From NCBI GenBank assembly GCA_023055505.1, contig JALIRH010000027.1:4414501-4478500 (forward strand): a DNA stretch of 64,000 nt, in the 5' to 3' direction. The notes under the pieces were generated by a model, which did not search any database, had not been told where the DNA came from, and worked only from the letters and a program-made list of their open reading frames with translations. The number at the start of each line of letters is the position of its first letter. The stretch's first letter is position 1. Below, piece after piece: positions 37,011-47,570 of this stretch. This stretch comes from Callipepla californica brunnescens. Taxonomy: Eukaryota > Chordata > Aves > Galliformes > Odontophoridae. A program made the position numbers and the translations under genes.

Positions 37011-37849
37011 GTAAAATGCTCTTTATTTTTCCAACAGCTGAAAGTGAACTAAAGCTTAGCGGGGGCAGCGCTCGGGTTTTGTTGGTTTTTTTTCGGGTTT
37101 TTTTTTTTTTTTTCTGTGTGGTCAGAGGTATTTTTGTATAGCTCGGTGTCTTTTTTTCTCTTAAAAAAAAAAAAAGTAAAAAAAATAATTAAAAAAAAAA
37201 AAGGAAAGCAAAAGCAGGGCCGCGTGCTCCTCGCTGCCATCGCTGCAGCGGAATGGGGGCACGAGGGTGTGGATAGAGGTTTTCTATTTTTCTAACTCGA
37301 GAGTAGCGCAAAAGGAAAAATGAATAAACGAAATAAATAAAAAAGAGCAGCCGGGGGGAGATTTTGTATTGTTATTTTTTCATAACCTTGAGCCTTAAAA
37401 AAAAAATAATAATAAACCAGCAAAAAAAAGACGCTCTGGAGAAGCCTTAAAGCAGCCCTGTGCTGATCACTCGTCCCAGCTCTGTGCACACAGCCCGGGG
37501 CTGACCATGGGGGTCCCTGGCCCTGGGGGGGGGTCACAGAGACTGTCATCATTCCCTGAGAAGAGCAATTTTCCATCACTATTAAAAAAAAGAAGAAAAA
37601 AAAAAAATCTCCCTCTCTATTTTAAGTCCCTTCAAAAAGCGATGCCATTGCGGGAGCGTTGTTGGGAAGGTAACGGTGCCTGTTAAATTATGGTCAGAAC
37701 TGTAACCAGTCCTTTTATTTATCTCTTTTAATTCTTTTATTGTTATTATTATTATTATTCTTTGTTTTTTTGGAACCTGCGTCCCGGGTTTGTACAAACT
37801 CGCGCTCTTCCCTTTTTATTTTTATTAATTTTATTTCGTCGTAAGGAGA

Positions 37850-37857
37850 AACTGGAA
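37850..37857 (+). promoter_or_regulatory. SOX9: miR-145 8-mer seed match in SOX9 3' UTR
   Basis: AACTGGAA pairs with bases 2-8 of miR-145 and has the A opposite base 1. miR-145 repression of SOX9 in cartilage cells is established in mammals, so this is probably the homologous site. Confidence 0.55.
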
Positions 37858-38506
37858 AAAAAAAATGATAATAGTAATAAAAAAAAAAATGACAATAATT
37901 AAAAATAATAATAATGGAAAAAAAAAAAAAAAGAAGCAACAAACCCAAACCTCCAACCCTGTCTAAAACGTCGTACAGACTGAAGATTGCAAATGTAGCG
38001 GATCACTGAAATCATTCGCCTTTGTTTCCTGCCTCAGCTCTCTGGGACACCACGAGACCCCTTCCCTGCCCCCCACCCCCAGCGCAGCTCCGGGGGGGGG
38101 GTGGGATTGGGGGGACACACACACGGACTTTGGTAAAGCTGTGGCTGAACAGTTAAGGATTGCTTTTTAAAAAAGACAAGCCAACTTTTGTCATTGTTCT
38201 TTTGGTTTTGTTTTTCCTTTTTAATTTAAAAATTAAAAAAAAAAAAAGATATATTTGTTAACTTTTTTTTTTTTAATAGGGATTCAGTAGGAGAAACCTG
38301 AAAGCACTCTTATCATATGGCGTCTCTCTGTATAAAAGCGGATCTTTTTGTTTAAAGTATTTCTGTAACTTAAAAGACCTGTCACTGAAATCCTGTTTTG
38401 TCTCTAGGTAAGTTGGTTCCGTTTTGTTTGCGAGGTCCTTCTCTTCGTGAAACTTACCTATTTTGGTTGTTTTGTTTTTGTTTTTGTTTTGTATATTATT
38501 GTTTGC

Positions 38507-38545
38507 AATAAATATACGTTGTATTAAAAGATAAGAAACACACGG
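38507..38545 (+). terminator. SOX9: SOX9 distal poly(A) signals and cleavage region
   Basis: AATAAA (38,507-38,512) is followed by ATTAAA (38,523-38,528), then a G/T-rich stretch (cacggtgtctgctttgtgg) from 38,541. Cleavage is expected at about 38,535-38,545. Base composition changes at once from AT-rich UTR to GC-balanced intergenic sequence, which supports this as the main transcript end. Confidence 0.8.
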
Positions 38546-40936
38546 TGTCTGCTTTGTGGACAGCCGGCCAGGGAGGGTGAGCAGTTCCCCTGCGCTCAGT
38601 TGGGCTGTGCCTGCTGTGAGCAGCGTGGGATGTGGGGCTGTATCCTGCCCCAGCCCTGCTGCTCTGCTTTGCACACTGCAGCAGCTCCAAAGCAGGAGGG
38701 GAGCAGCTCCCCTTAGCCCAGCCTGGGACCGTGTTCCCAAAAGAAGGCTGAAATCCTCCCCCAAACTGTACACCACTGCTCCAAGCACACACAGTCCCTA
38801 ACCCCACACCTCCGTCCTGCAGCATTTGGGATGCGTTCTGGGGAACAGCACAGGGAGGACTGCCTTAACACCCCCTGAAACAGCCTGGTGCAGTGTGATG
38901 GCACCCAGTGCTGCCCCTCCCCCTGCCCCAAAGGGGCTCCTCACAGCCCTGCACAGCTCCTGCCCGCAGTGCAAAGCCTCCACGCACCCTACAGTCCTGC
39001 TACGAGCAACCCTTAAGCCAATTAACCAAAAGGGATTCATTGACTTCACGCATTCGTTGGGGTCAGTGTCACTCAAAGCCCCTCGCTGTGGGGTGGGGGG
39101 CATATGATGGGTTCCGCTCCACCCACTGGAGCCCACAATTTGGGTCACTGACACTACCAATGCCTTCCTGATGCCTGTGCAGGTGTGTTGGGGAGCAGCC
39201 CAGCAATAAGCTGGGGAACGTCCCTAAAGGGGCACAGCTCCGGAGGGGGGAAGGGGAAAGGACCCCACCTCCCAGCCAGAAACACCTCGGGGAAATCCTC
39301 CTCGCACCAAACCAAAAGAGCAAAGCTCATGACCCAACCCCGGACCTATAACTTCGGCACTGTTTACTTATGGTGTGGGCTGCAACGTGCTCAGGGCAGA
39401 GCCAGACCCGGCTCCCCCTTACAGCACTGATCCCCGTCCTTCCCCACCCCAGCTGGGACTTTGGGGGGGGTTGGGGTGCACCCACAGCAAAAAAATGCTG
39501 CAGAAGCCGCACCGCCCTGGGGCACTTTGTGCTAGAAAGCAGAGCAAGAAGGAGGGGCTGGGGGGGGGGCGAAAATAAATAAATAAAGGAATGAATGAAT
39601 TCAAGGGAACTCTCACAATGCTGCAGGGCAGGTTTGAGCCGCAGCAGATAACAGAGCCGGGCGCAGGACAGATGTGCAATGCTGCGCGGCGGGTTCAGAG
39701 GCAGCAGCAGGGCAGGGAGAGGAGCAGCTGCGGGGCAGGGCAGGGCCGGGGATGGAGGATGGGGGGGGAACACCACCGAGGGCCCCCGGCTCCTGCACAG
39801 CTCTGTGTCCCATGGGCTGCAGCGGATAGCACGGGGCTGAGGTTTGCACTTGTCAGTTCAGCAGCGCCGCTTGCAAGATAAATAAGCAAGCCAATATTTT
39901 TATAGGATTGTTAAGAACTTCTAAGAACGTCTCCGAATTTTGCTTAGGAATTTGGGGAGCGCGTTGCCCTGTAGCACCCCATGGCACCGGGCTCTGCGCC
40001 CACCCGGCCCCAGCCACGCGCAGCTCCCCACCGCCCACCTGCAGCGGTGTCAGCTGCTGAGAAACAGAGCTGCAATTTGCATTTCCTCAGCCAGCTGTTC
40101 ATGTTGACATCGAATTAAAGCCGGGGTTTTCTCCCAGAGAGGAGGAGAGATCGCAGCCAGCTGCGAGCCAGGATCCCGCCGGCGGCCACGGCTCCTGCAC
40201 AGCTGCAGCACTTGGGATGCAGCGATACATCGCAGCGGTGCTGGGCAGATGAGATTCGCTGGGGTTTTTCTTTTCTTTTCCCACATTCAGGGAGCAGGCA
40301 GTTAAATGAGGTGGAGATTTATATGCCGCAGGGAAAGCAGCGAGCTGGGCTCCCCCTGAGTCCCTGTGCCCACCCCAGAGGGGACGTATGAAGCCCACAG
40401 TCCCTCCTGACGGCAGCAAAAGTTGGCGGAGACGCTTGGAGTCACTGCCGCAATGATAAACCCATCTGGAATCGGTAAAGCACAGAGCATAAACGGGTCC
40501 AAGGAATCAGGGAAAATGTGGAAAAGGAAAAAAACAAACAAACTTTAAACATCTTCTCAGCACAACCCCGCGCTTACAGCAACATGGATGTGACGCAGGT
40601 GAGGGTGGGGATGCAGGCAGAGCTGGAACAGCTCACTGCCCAGGGAGCAGGTGCTGGGGATGCGTGCAGCAAGGGTTTCTCCTGCACTCACGTGCAACAG
40701 GCTTGCAGGACCAGCTCAATACCTGAGCAATGGGGTGGGCAGCACCCACTGCACCCAGGGCAATGCTAACAGCTCAGGGTCCCCATATCCTCTCCTGCTG
40801 CTCCCCCAGCAATTTCCTTCAGTGCTAAACATCACTCACAGCTCCACAGCAAAGCCCACAGCCGCTCACCTGCACCGCAGCCCCCCAGATTCCCAGGCAC
40901 AGCCCACAGACAGCGCAGCGTGGGCACAGACATGCC
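38546..40936. other. Immediate downstream intergenic DNA
   Basis: No second gene was recognised. A moderately CpG-rich stretch lies at about 39,645-39,850 and another at 40,150-40,230. A short AAATA/GAATGA simple stretch lies at 39,572-39,602. Open frames overlap on both strands and have no domains. Confidence 0.5.
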
Positions 40937-40938
40937 GT

Positions 40939-41112
40939 AAGTGCTACTGTAATAGAAATAATTGATCCTAAGGTGCCTCGGGGGCTATAAAGACCTCAAT
41001 TGTTAGCTGCTTGGGTCAGAGCCCACGTCTTTATGACGTGTTTGTACAAGGACTACTCTAATGGGGCGCTGAGCCGCAATTGGGGTCCTGAAGTGCTATT
41101 GTAATACAAACA
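40939..41112 (+). mobile_element. Two tandem tails of an ancient MIR/L2-class amniote repeat
   Basis: The tail gtgctactgtaatagaaata (from 40,941) belongs to a first copy. A second copy follows: tgttagctgcttgggtcaga, cgtctttatgacgtgtttgtac, ctaatggggcgctgagccgc and gtgctattgtaatacaaa, ending at about 41,112. This layout (gcaggga...tgtttgtaca...aatggggcc...ggtgctactgtaatacaaa) is a widespread old amniote repeat tail. A related decayed motif (ctactgaagtcaactggagc, 41,191) follows. Exact family name not certain. Confidence 0.6.
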
Positions 41113-42534
41113 CTAATCATGCACGGCCGTTATACAAGCTGCCCCTGCTCAGGCTGTGCTCCGAAGGCTCATAAACCAGGCAGGGCTCTACTGAAGTCAA
41201 CTGGAGCTTGGCTGGATCTGAGCTGCTCAGCAAACCAGCGTCCGCCAAACTCCCGTTTTAGTTCTGCATGTGTGTGTGTGCATGGATGCACGCAGCTGTG
41301 TGCACACACACGCATGCAGAGGCTGAGAGCACCAGCCCAGCTTGGAGATGTGCTGTTTGTGAAAGCCAGGGAGGGAGGGGAGCAATTTCTCCATTAAAAC
41401 AGAGTCATGTTTATGAGACGCTCAATAAAAAAGTCATTCGAAATAAGAAATAACAGCAGCTACACAGAGGGAAGGGAAACGAGCCTCCAAATCCACATTT
41501 CTAATTAATTACCTGCCTGGGAGCTGCTCTCGGTTTTCAGAGAGTGAAACAGTTTACAGTGAGAAGGTCTGAGGGTTAAGTCTGTGAGCTCACGAGCACT
41601 GCAGCCACTGCACAGGGAGCAAATGCAGTAACAGAGAGGGGGAACCAGGGCTGCTGCAGCCGGACAGATGTGGCCCTTCAGCTTGGGAATAAGGGCACTT
41701 TTAACAAGGCCATAGCTCTGACCTGGGACAACCCACAGGCTGCAGAATGTAGGGCTGTCCCATGGGCTGCCTGGAGCTGCAGAAAGAAGGGGCAGCACAG
41801 GGGTCCCGGTCCCATCCCCTGCAGTGAGTGGGCACCAGCCCTGGTCAAACCCAAAGAGCAGTGTCTGAGCCCAGATCCCAGCTCCATCTCACCCCCTCTT
41901 TCAGGGGACTCTTTCACACTCCATCCTGGAGCTCCCCTCACTGCAAAATGACATTTCTCACTCCTGAGACCTGGCTGCTCCCCATCGTGGTCTTGCAGCC
42001 CAGCCAGATCCCCTGCACACCCCAAGAGGAATCAGAGGGAAAGAAAAAAAGGCTGAAATTTGATTTTCCTTCCCCCAGTGTGGGGATTAATTACACACGT
42101 TGTCTGGGCACAAACCAACTATCACCAAGCAAAGTCTCACTCCATAAATTTTAAACTGCTAATAATACGGTTGGACAGGAGTTTTAAAGCTTCAGTAGAC
42201 AGTTTACAATTAACCTACTCCTGTCAGCTGGAAAATCACCTTACAATGTGATTCCAGTTCACGTCTGACTCGCTTTGAGTCACAAACTGCTTCTGAAGCC
42301 CAGGCAATGTGCAGCACAGGGCTGCAGCACCAGGTGCCGAGGGGCAGAGCTCCAGCCCATCCTGACCCCAGTTCTCCCATTCTCACCGGGCAGCCTCCAG
42401 CCCATCCTTGGGGACATCCCCACATTCCAATGCTGACTCATCTCAGTTCAGTTCTTATTATCTGCTCTGAGATAAAAATCCGGGCTCATAATGATCCCAC
42501 TGGGTATAGCTGCAGTTATTGGGAGGAAAGGGTT
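41113..42534. other. Downstream intergenic DNA
   Basis: Unique sequence with a short (GT)n/(CA)n stretch near 41,268-41,310. AT-rich segments with homeodomain words lie at 41,498-41,515 (ctaattaattacctg) and 42,140-42,260. No gene was recognised. Confidence 0.5.
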
Positions 42535-42605
42535 AGAACCGTAGGATATCCCAAGTTGGAAGGGACCAATATGGATCACTGAGTCCAACTCCCAGTTGCA
42601 CTGAT
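42535..42605 (-). mobile_element. CR1-type LINE tail (minus strand)
   Basis: It reads tagaaccgtaggatatccc, then aagttggaagggaccaatat, then ggatcactgagtccaactcc. This is the reverse complement of a CR1 subfamily tail. It is short and 5'-truncated. Confidence 0.82.
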
Positions 42606-42749
42606 GTAACCCAGACACAGCTCTTCCCTCTTCTCTCTCTTTTGCCAGCTCGCCTACAACTCTTTGAAGGCATAAAGTCATCCTATGGACAAAACTGGGG
42701 GTTTCTTTGGTGAAAAGCAATTGCATCGTGCGAGGCTTTTGGCATCCAG

Positions 42750-42823
42750 ACATGGGTGATGGGTTGATGGTTAGGCTTGATGATCTTAGTGATCTTTTTC
42801 AACCTTAATGATTCTATGATTCA
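42750..42823 (+). mobile_element. CR1 LINE 3' tail (plus strand)
   Basis: It reads gggttgatggttaggcttga, tgatcttagtgatctttttc, then aaccttaatgattctatgat. It is a canonical CR1 end, oriented away from the minus-strand CR1 tail 145 bp to its left. Confidence 0.9.
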
Positions 42824-43009
42824 GACCAGCCCACTGGGAGCCCACCAGCCCATAGACCCATGGGCCAAAGCTTTGGTCACTGGTTTTGCCCACAGCCCTG
42901 AAGTGAAGCTTCCAAAGGGACCACTCAGGAGTATGTTGGAAAAAGCCCCAGTAGTGAATTGCCTCAGTGAGGAGTAAGTTGGGGGGCTGGGGAGACAACC
43001 AGTCATTTT
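42824..43009. other. Short intergenic stretch
   Basis: Nothing recognised beyond the CR1 tail boundary. Confidence 0.4.
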
Positions 43010-43330
43010 CTGTGATTAAAAGGCAAATTTTATTCCTCTAGAAACTTGGAAGCAAATGTGGTGTTGCTATGGTTTCACACCCACTGGCTGGAAATGACAA
43101 TATTAGCAGGGTGACCTGGTAATTAGAAACTGTGCCCCCAGGTCAGTCTGCGGAGAAAATAAAGAGAGATTACGGAGTCCTAAAGACACAGCATAATGCT
43201 GCGGGCTCCTGGGCTCCCTACCTTTTATAACCGGCCCATTTAAATGCAGATTATGACTTTCCACCTGGGGCTGCTAATCTGTCTCACAGCCAGATCAAAC
43301 AATAAGGCATCTCTCCGCACTGTGGGGCCA
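43010..43330. promoter_or_regulatory. Candidate conserved non-coding element downstream of SOX9
   Basis: A repeat-free block about 4.5 kb past the SOX9 transcript end. It has gtgattaaaagg, ggtaattagaaact, ccatttaaatgcagattatg (POU-like ATGCAGAT), ggggctgctaatctg and gatcaaacaataagg (SOX-like AACAATA). It differs in texture from its CA-rich flanks. Conservation was not tested. Confidence 0.27.
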
Positions 43331-46300
43331 GGGTGCTTTCGAACTCAGTCTGTCATCAGGTCTGTCAGGCTGTCTATCCCCTTTTTCTCAGGGTAAAACC
43401 CAGAGTTTTTCATTCGCAGATAATTATTTTTCCAACCTTGGGTGTTTAGGCCCTCCCTTCCCTCCCCCAGTCCCCAGCAATTTGGAGCAAATCAGGCCCA
43501 AGTTTTCCTCTCCGTCATGCCATGTAAAGCCATTGAGCTCATTGGTGTTGTGATGGCACATATCACATTTAAGGGGAAGGTTCTGCAGTGGTGCTCAGGT
43601 AGCAGGAGAATGCTTTCCAGGGAGCTGCTGTCTCCTCTCAGCCCAGCATCCCTGCCACAGCATGGGAAAGCCTTGCCAGCCCACAGGGACTCCCAACCCA
43701 GTGGATCCTACTGGTCCTACTGGCCCAGAATACCAGGGCAATCCCATCTTTCCATCCTTTCCTTGGTGGGATGTTTCATGGGATCTTAGAGCATCAGCAC
43801 TGACACCATTTGGAGGCTAAAATTCTCCTGGAATAACAGGAAAGACCAACCCAGTGTCTCTGAAACAGGGATTATAGCACAGAAACGCATGACATGAAGC
43901 CATCCGAACCACGAGATGCTCAACTATGACCCAAAAGGAAAGACTCGAGTTCATCAGGTTTCAGTCCTGATTTTGCTGATGTCCTTCACTGATAGGATCT
44001 CTACAGCCCTCCCAATGGTTACCCAGCATCTGCTATCCACCCAGCACAGTGCCAGCGTGCCCTATCCACAGATACAGGCTCACCCACAGAGGTTAGAAAG
44101 AAAAAGCAAAAATAAACCCTTTAAGCAGGACATTAACATCCATCCCCTGTTTTAAACACCAGCAGAGCAGGTAATGCCAATATCATTAAAGCCAGATGAC
44201 TCCATCAACACCAACCGGGTGGGAAAGGTCTGAGCTCCTCAGACTACTGCACCTGGCTCCTTAATGCTCTTTGCATTCACTAAGTGAGGGAGCATTTTAA
44301 TGAGGGTTAATAGCAGCACTGCACTTAGCGGCCTCCATCCAGGCGTCTGTCACACATTTTCACACCATAGCAGGTGTCAAGTGCATGGTCAGCAGCCTCC
44401 TTCCACAGCTCTGCGTAGCATGAAATTTTGTCTGCTTTTCTAAAGATGGCAAACCTAAGTCCTCCAGATCCAACCTGCTCCACCACGACCCTGCTGTGAA
44501 ATGCTGGGTTTCAAGGTCCCAGCCCCTCCTTGCTGGGGTTCTCATTCCAACAGCCACCTTTCTGTCACATTATGGACCTGGAAAGCTCTGACTGCTCCAT
44601 CATGGGCCATTCCAAACTCTCCCCATTCCAGTGCCACTTCAGCCTTCTCAAAAAAGTGAAAATGATGCCCTGAGGACTCGGCAGTACGTAGAAGACGATG
44701 CTGCCTTGCTGCCATGTCCCACTCTTTGCAAAGTACTCTTATAGATAATGTAGGAAGAAGAAAACAAAGAAAAAGAAAAAATAATCCAGAAAAAGAATGT
44801 AATTCCCCTTGGGAAGAGCAGCTTCTAAGTGAGCCCTAGATATAGATCTGAAGGTCCAGCTGCCTTTTCTCCAGCTGTGAAGCAGCGTTTTCTACTGCAG
44901 TATAACAAGTGGGACTGATGGGTTCTGGAGCACAAGACACGGGCAGCACAAAGACACAAAACCTGTGCAGGTACACATGTGGCAGCCAGGCGAGGCTAAG
45001 CCCTTCTGTGCCTCGGTTTCCCCTGCCTGCTGCGTGAGATCACCGCAGGCACCATAGATCTGCTCGTGTTTGATGGCTGCAAATACGAGCCAACACAAGA
45101 TCATGGCATATTATCAGCACCATGGGAGTGTCTCTTAGCAGGGAGAAAAAGACCAAATAAAAAGCCCAAACTGAGCCTTATTAGCTTCATGCTTGCCTCC
45201 CCCATCCCCTCTCTTCGCCCCCATTCCTCCTCCCTTCCCAAACTGTCATGGTTTATTTTGTTTGGGTGGATTTTCTTTTTCTATCCTCCCCCTCCCAGCC
45301 CCTCGCAAACAGATAGTTTTCCCATGGAGATCCAGCACGCTCTGTGCCTATTAGCATCCTTGTGCATAATTAGAGCCCAGCGCATTGTCATGCAAAGCAG
45401 CCTCGGATGACAACACTTCAGCCCGGACGACACAGAAATGCAGCGAGGAAGTTTCTCACACTGGTTTTAGCCAAGGCAAACCGGACTGTGCACGGGTTTG
45501 AGATTTTAATTATTGGATGGGTGCTGGGCTGCCCTTGCAGCTCGGCTAGGAAAGCTCCCCAGCCACCCGCGTGCCTCCCAGCTTTCACATTGCTCTCTGA
45601 TACTTTCTGCTCATTACAATGAATTCCAAACCTTGCTCTGAACGGCCGCATCACCAGGGCTAAATCTCTACTGTGCTCTGCCCCTCTGCTCATCCTAGTT
45701 GCCAAGAAGGCTCAAGAAGCACGACAACGGTTGGAGGAAAGGTGGAGAACTTGGCCCAGGACAGCCCAGAGAAAGATCCCACCCCCAGCATCTCTCCCGT
45801 GGCATCTCTTGCCCTCTACAGTCCTTCCAGCCCTTGAGAATCCAGGTGGGCACCCCCACACACTTCTTCAGCAAACACCTTTGTCATCACAGAAAACCCG
45901 TGCCTGTGATGTGGTGCATGCACATCTGCATTCATTCTTCCTATCTTAAGTCGTGCCTGAGTTCCCCAAGCACTTCTGGTGATGCCCTCAGCTTCTCTGA
46001 ACCTCACGGGCATCCCCCAGGGCAGGATCCTTGCAGCACGCTGACTCACAGCGTTTGCACTCTCAGGGAGGTAGCTGGGAAGTTTCAGAGGTGCCCCAGG
46101 TTTAATCATTAACCTCTGAGCTCCACTCTATGGTTTCGCCTTGGGAATTCACCCACTCTCACATCAGTCTGAAGCAGTGGCATTTCAAAAGTGGCTTCCA
46201 AAGCATCCAGGCAGGGATGAGGCAGGGGAGAGAATGGAGGCGAGGGATGACCACGTCCCCATCCTTTGCCGTTGCTCTGAGGCTGAGAGGACCGACCCTG

Positions 46301-47439
46301 CAGAGCTGCACTGGTCCAAAGAGCAGCAATTTCAGCCATTAACCCACCCACGAGGGTCACCTCATACATCAGTCGGTCATTAAAAGATCTGACACTCATT
46401 AACAGTCCCACAGGGCCGTGTGTGCCGGTACAGCCCCGCACTGCATTATCCTTCCCGCAGGAAAGCAGAGGGGAAAACCACAGGGGACAGACTGCTTCAA
46501 ACCCTGCGTCCTCTCCTGCTCCCACTCATCCTAAAATGATAAGAGCTCAACCAGGGGACCACTGCTAATACCATTGGCAGAGCCACAGTCTTTGCATCTC
46601 AGTGCAGGAACCGTGGCAGCACCACTCTGCTCTGCCATCCCCAGGGCTCTGCACCCATACGGAGGCAGGGGCACAAATCCCAGTGCTGCAGCACCCAGCG
46701 GATGCTGTGGGCCGGAAAGGTCGCACCGGTTCCTGGCTGCAGCTTGCACTATGTTTGCTTTGCCTGCCCCCAGACACACCGGGCTGGCAGCAGGGCTGAC
46801 CTGCCTGCTGACCCGTAACCGGTGCGGCCGAGCCCCTGATTGCAACCTTCTGGTGGTTAATGCGATCCTCCTGAGCACAAGCACAGCGAGAGGAGCGGCT
46901 GCTGGCTCTTCCTTCTGCTCTGCAGGGTTGGAGGGGTGGGTGGGAGCCCTCCTGCACTGCCGGATGAGAAAGGGCAGAGCACGGAGCAGCCGGCTCTGAA
47001 TCCTACTGCATTTGCTAAGTACAAACCAACAAACGTGGCAGCCCTGCCCCACCGGGGGAATCGTGCTAGGGATGATCCTGATGCAGGATGGAAGGTCATG
47101 AAAGACGGAGCAGAACAGCATATATATAAGTACATATATAAGTCCTCCTATCCCCCTGTTTAGATTCTCCATTATTTTTGGAAAGAAGAAAAAATAACCC
47201 AGAGAAATTAAGAAGTCACTGAAGTTAAACCTCCAGCACACTTTAGCTTTCAGCAGGGTGGAAAATGACAGCACTCTGTTCAGACTTTCTCCTAACTCAT
47301 ATTTTATACGGGCCTCTCATAATCCATACTCCATCCATCTTCCTTCTTATTTGTTTTCTCTTTCCCCCTCCTTTTTTCCTTTTAACCTGTTTAATCCTTT
47401 TAAGTTCAAGGATTTGGAAAGCAAATACTATAAAAGATG
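43331..47439. other. Downstream intergenic DNA
   Basis: No gene was recognised. At about 44,985-45,035 the string gtgcctcggtttcccctgcc resembles the plus-strand MIR core and may be an old SINE fragment. Several AT-rich stretches occur (45,100-45,420) but none is distinctive. Open frames up to about 250 codons (minus strand, 46,531-47,274) have no domain. Confidence 0.5.
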
Positions 47440-47570
47440 AAAGGTGCGTTGGAGGAAATCAACTTTGATAAGAGGCTTTTATGGCTTGTAAACCTTATTC
47501 CGGCCCTTTGGCTTAAAAGGCAACACTAATTTTAAGAGCCTTATGCAAGCTTCATGTTAAGCTTGGAAAA
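47440..47570. promoter_or_regulatory. Candidate conserved non-coding element
   Basis: A repeat-free AT-rich stretch with ttgataagaggc (GATA), ttttatggcttg (CDX/posterior-HOX-like), cctttggcttaaaagg and ctaattttaagagcc. Weak evidence, by texture and motif content only. Confidence 0.2.

Larger units (their letters stand above)
36409..38545 (+). other. SOX9: SOX9 3' UTR
   Basis: About 2.14 kb of AT-rich sequence runs from the stop to the predicted cleavage site, similar in length to the human SOX9 3' UTR. It is dense in A and T homopolymers (for example 36,987-37,010) and AAT stretches (37,740-37,760, 37,866-37,916). It contains an 8-mer match for miR-145 (37,850-37,857) and a 7-mer for miR-101 (36,928-36,934). 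A possible early poly(A) signal, AATAAA, lies at 36,647-36,652. Open frames here are low-complexity artefacts. Confidence 0.85.
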
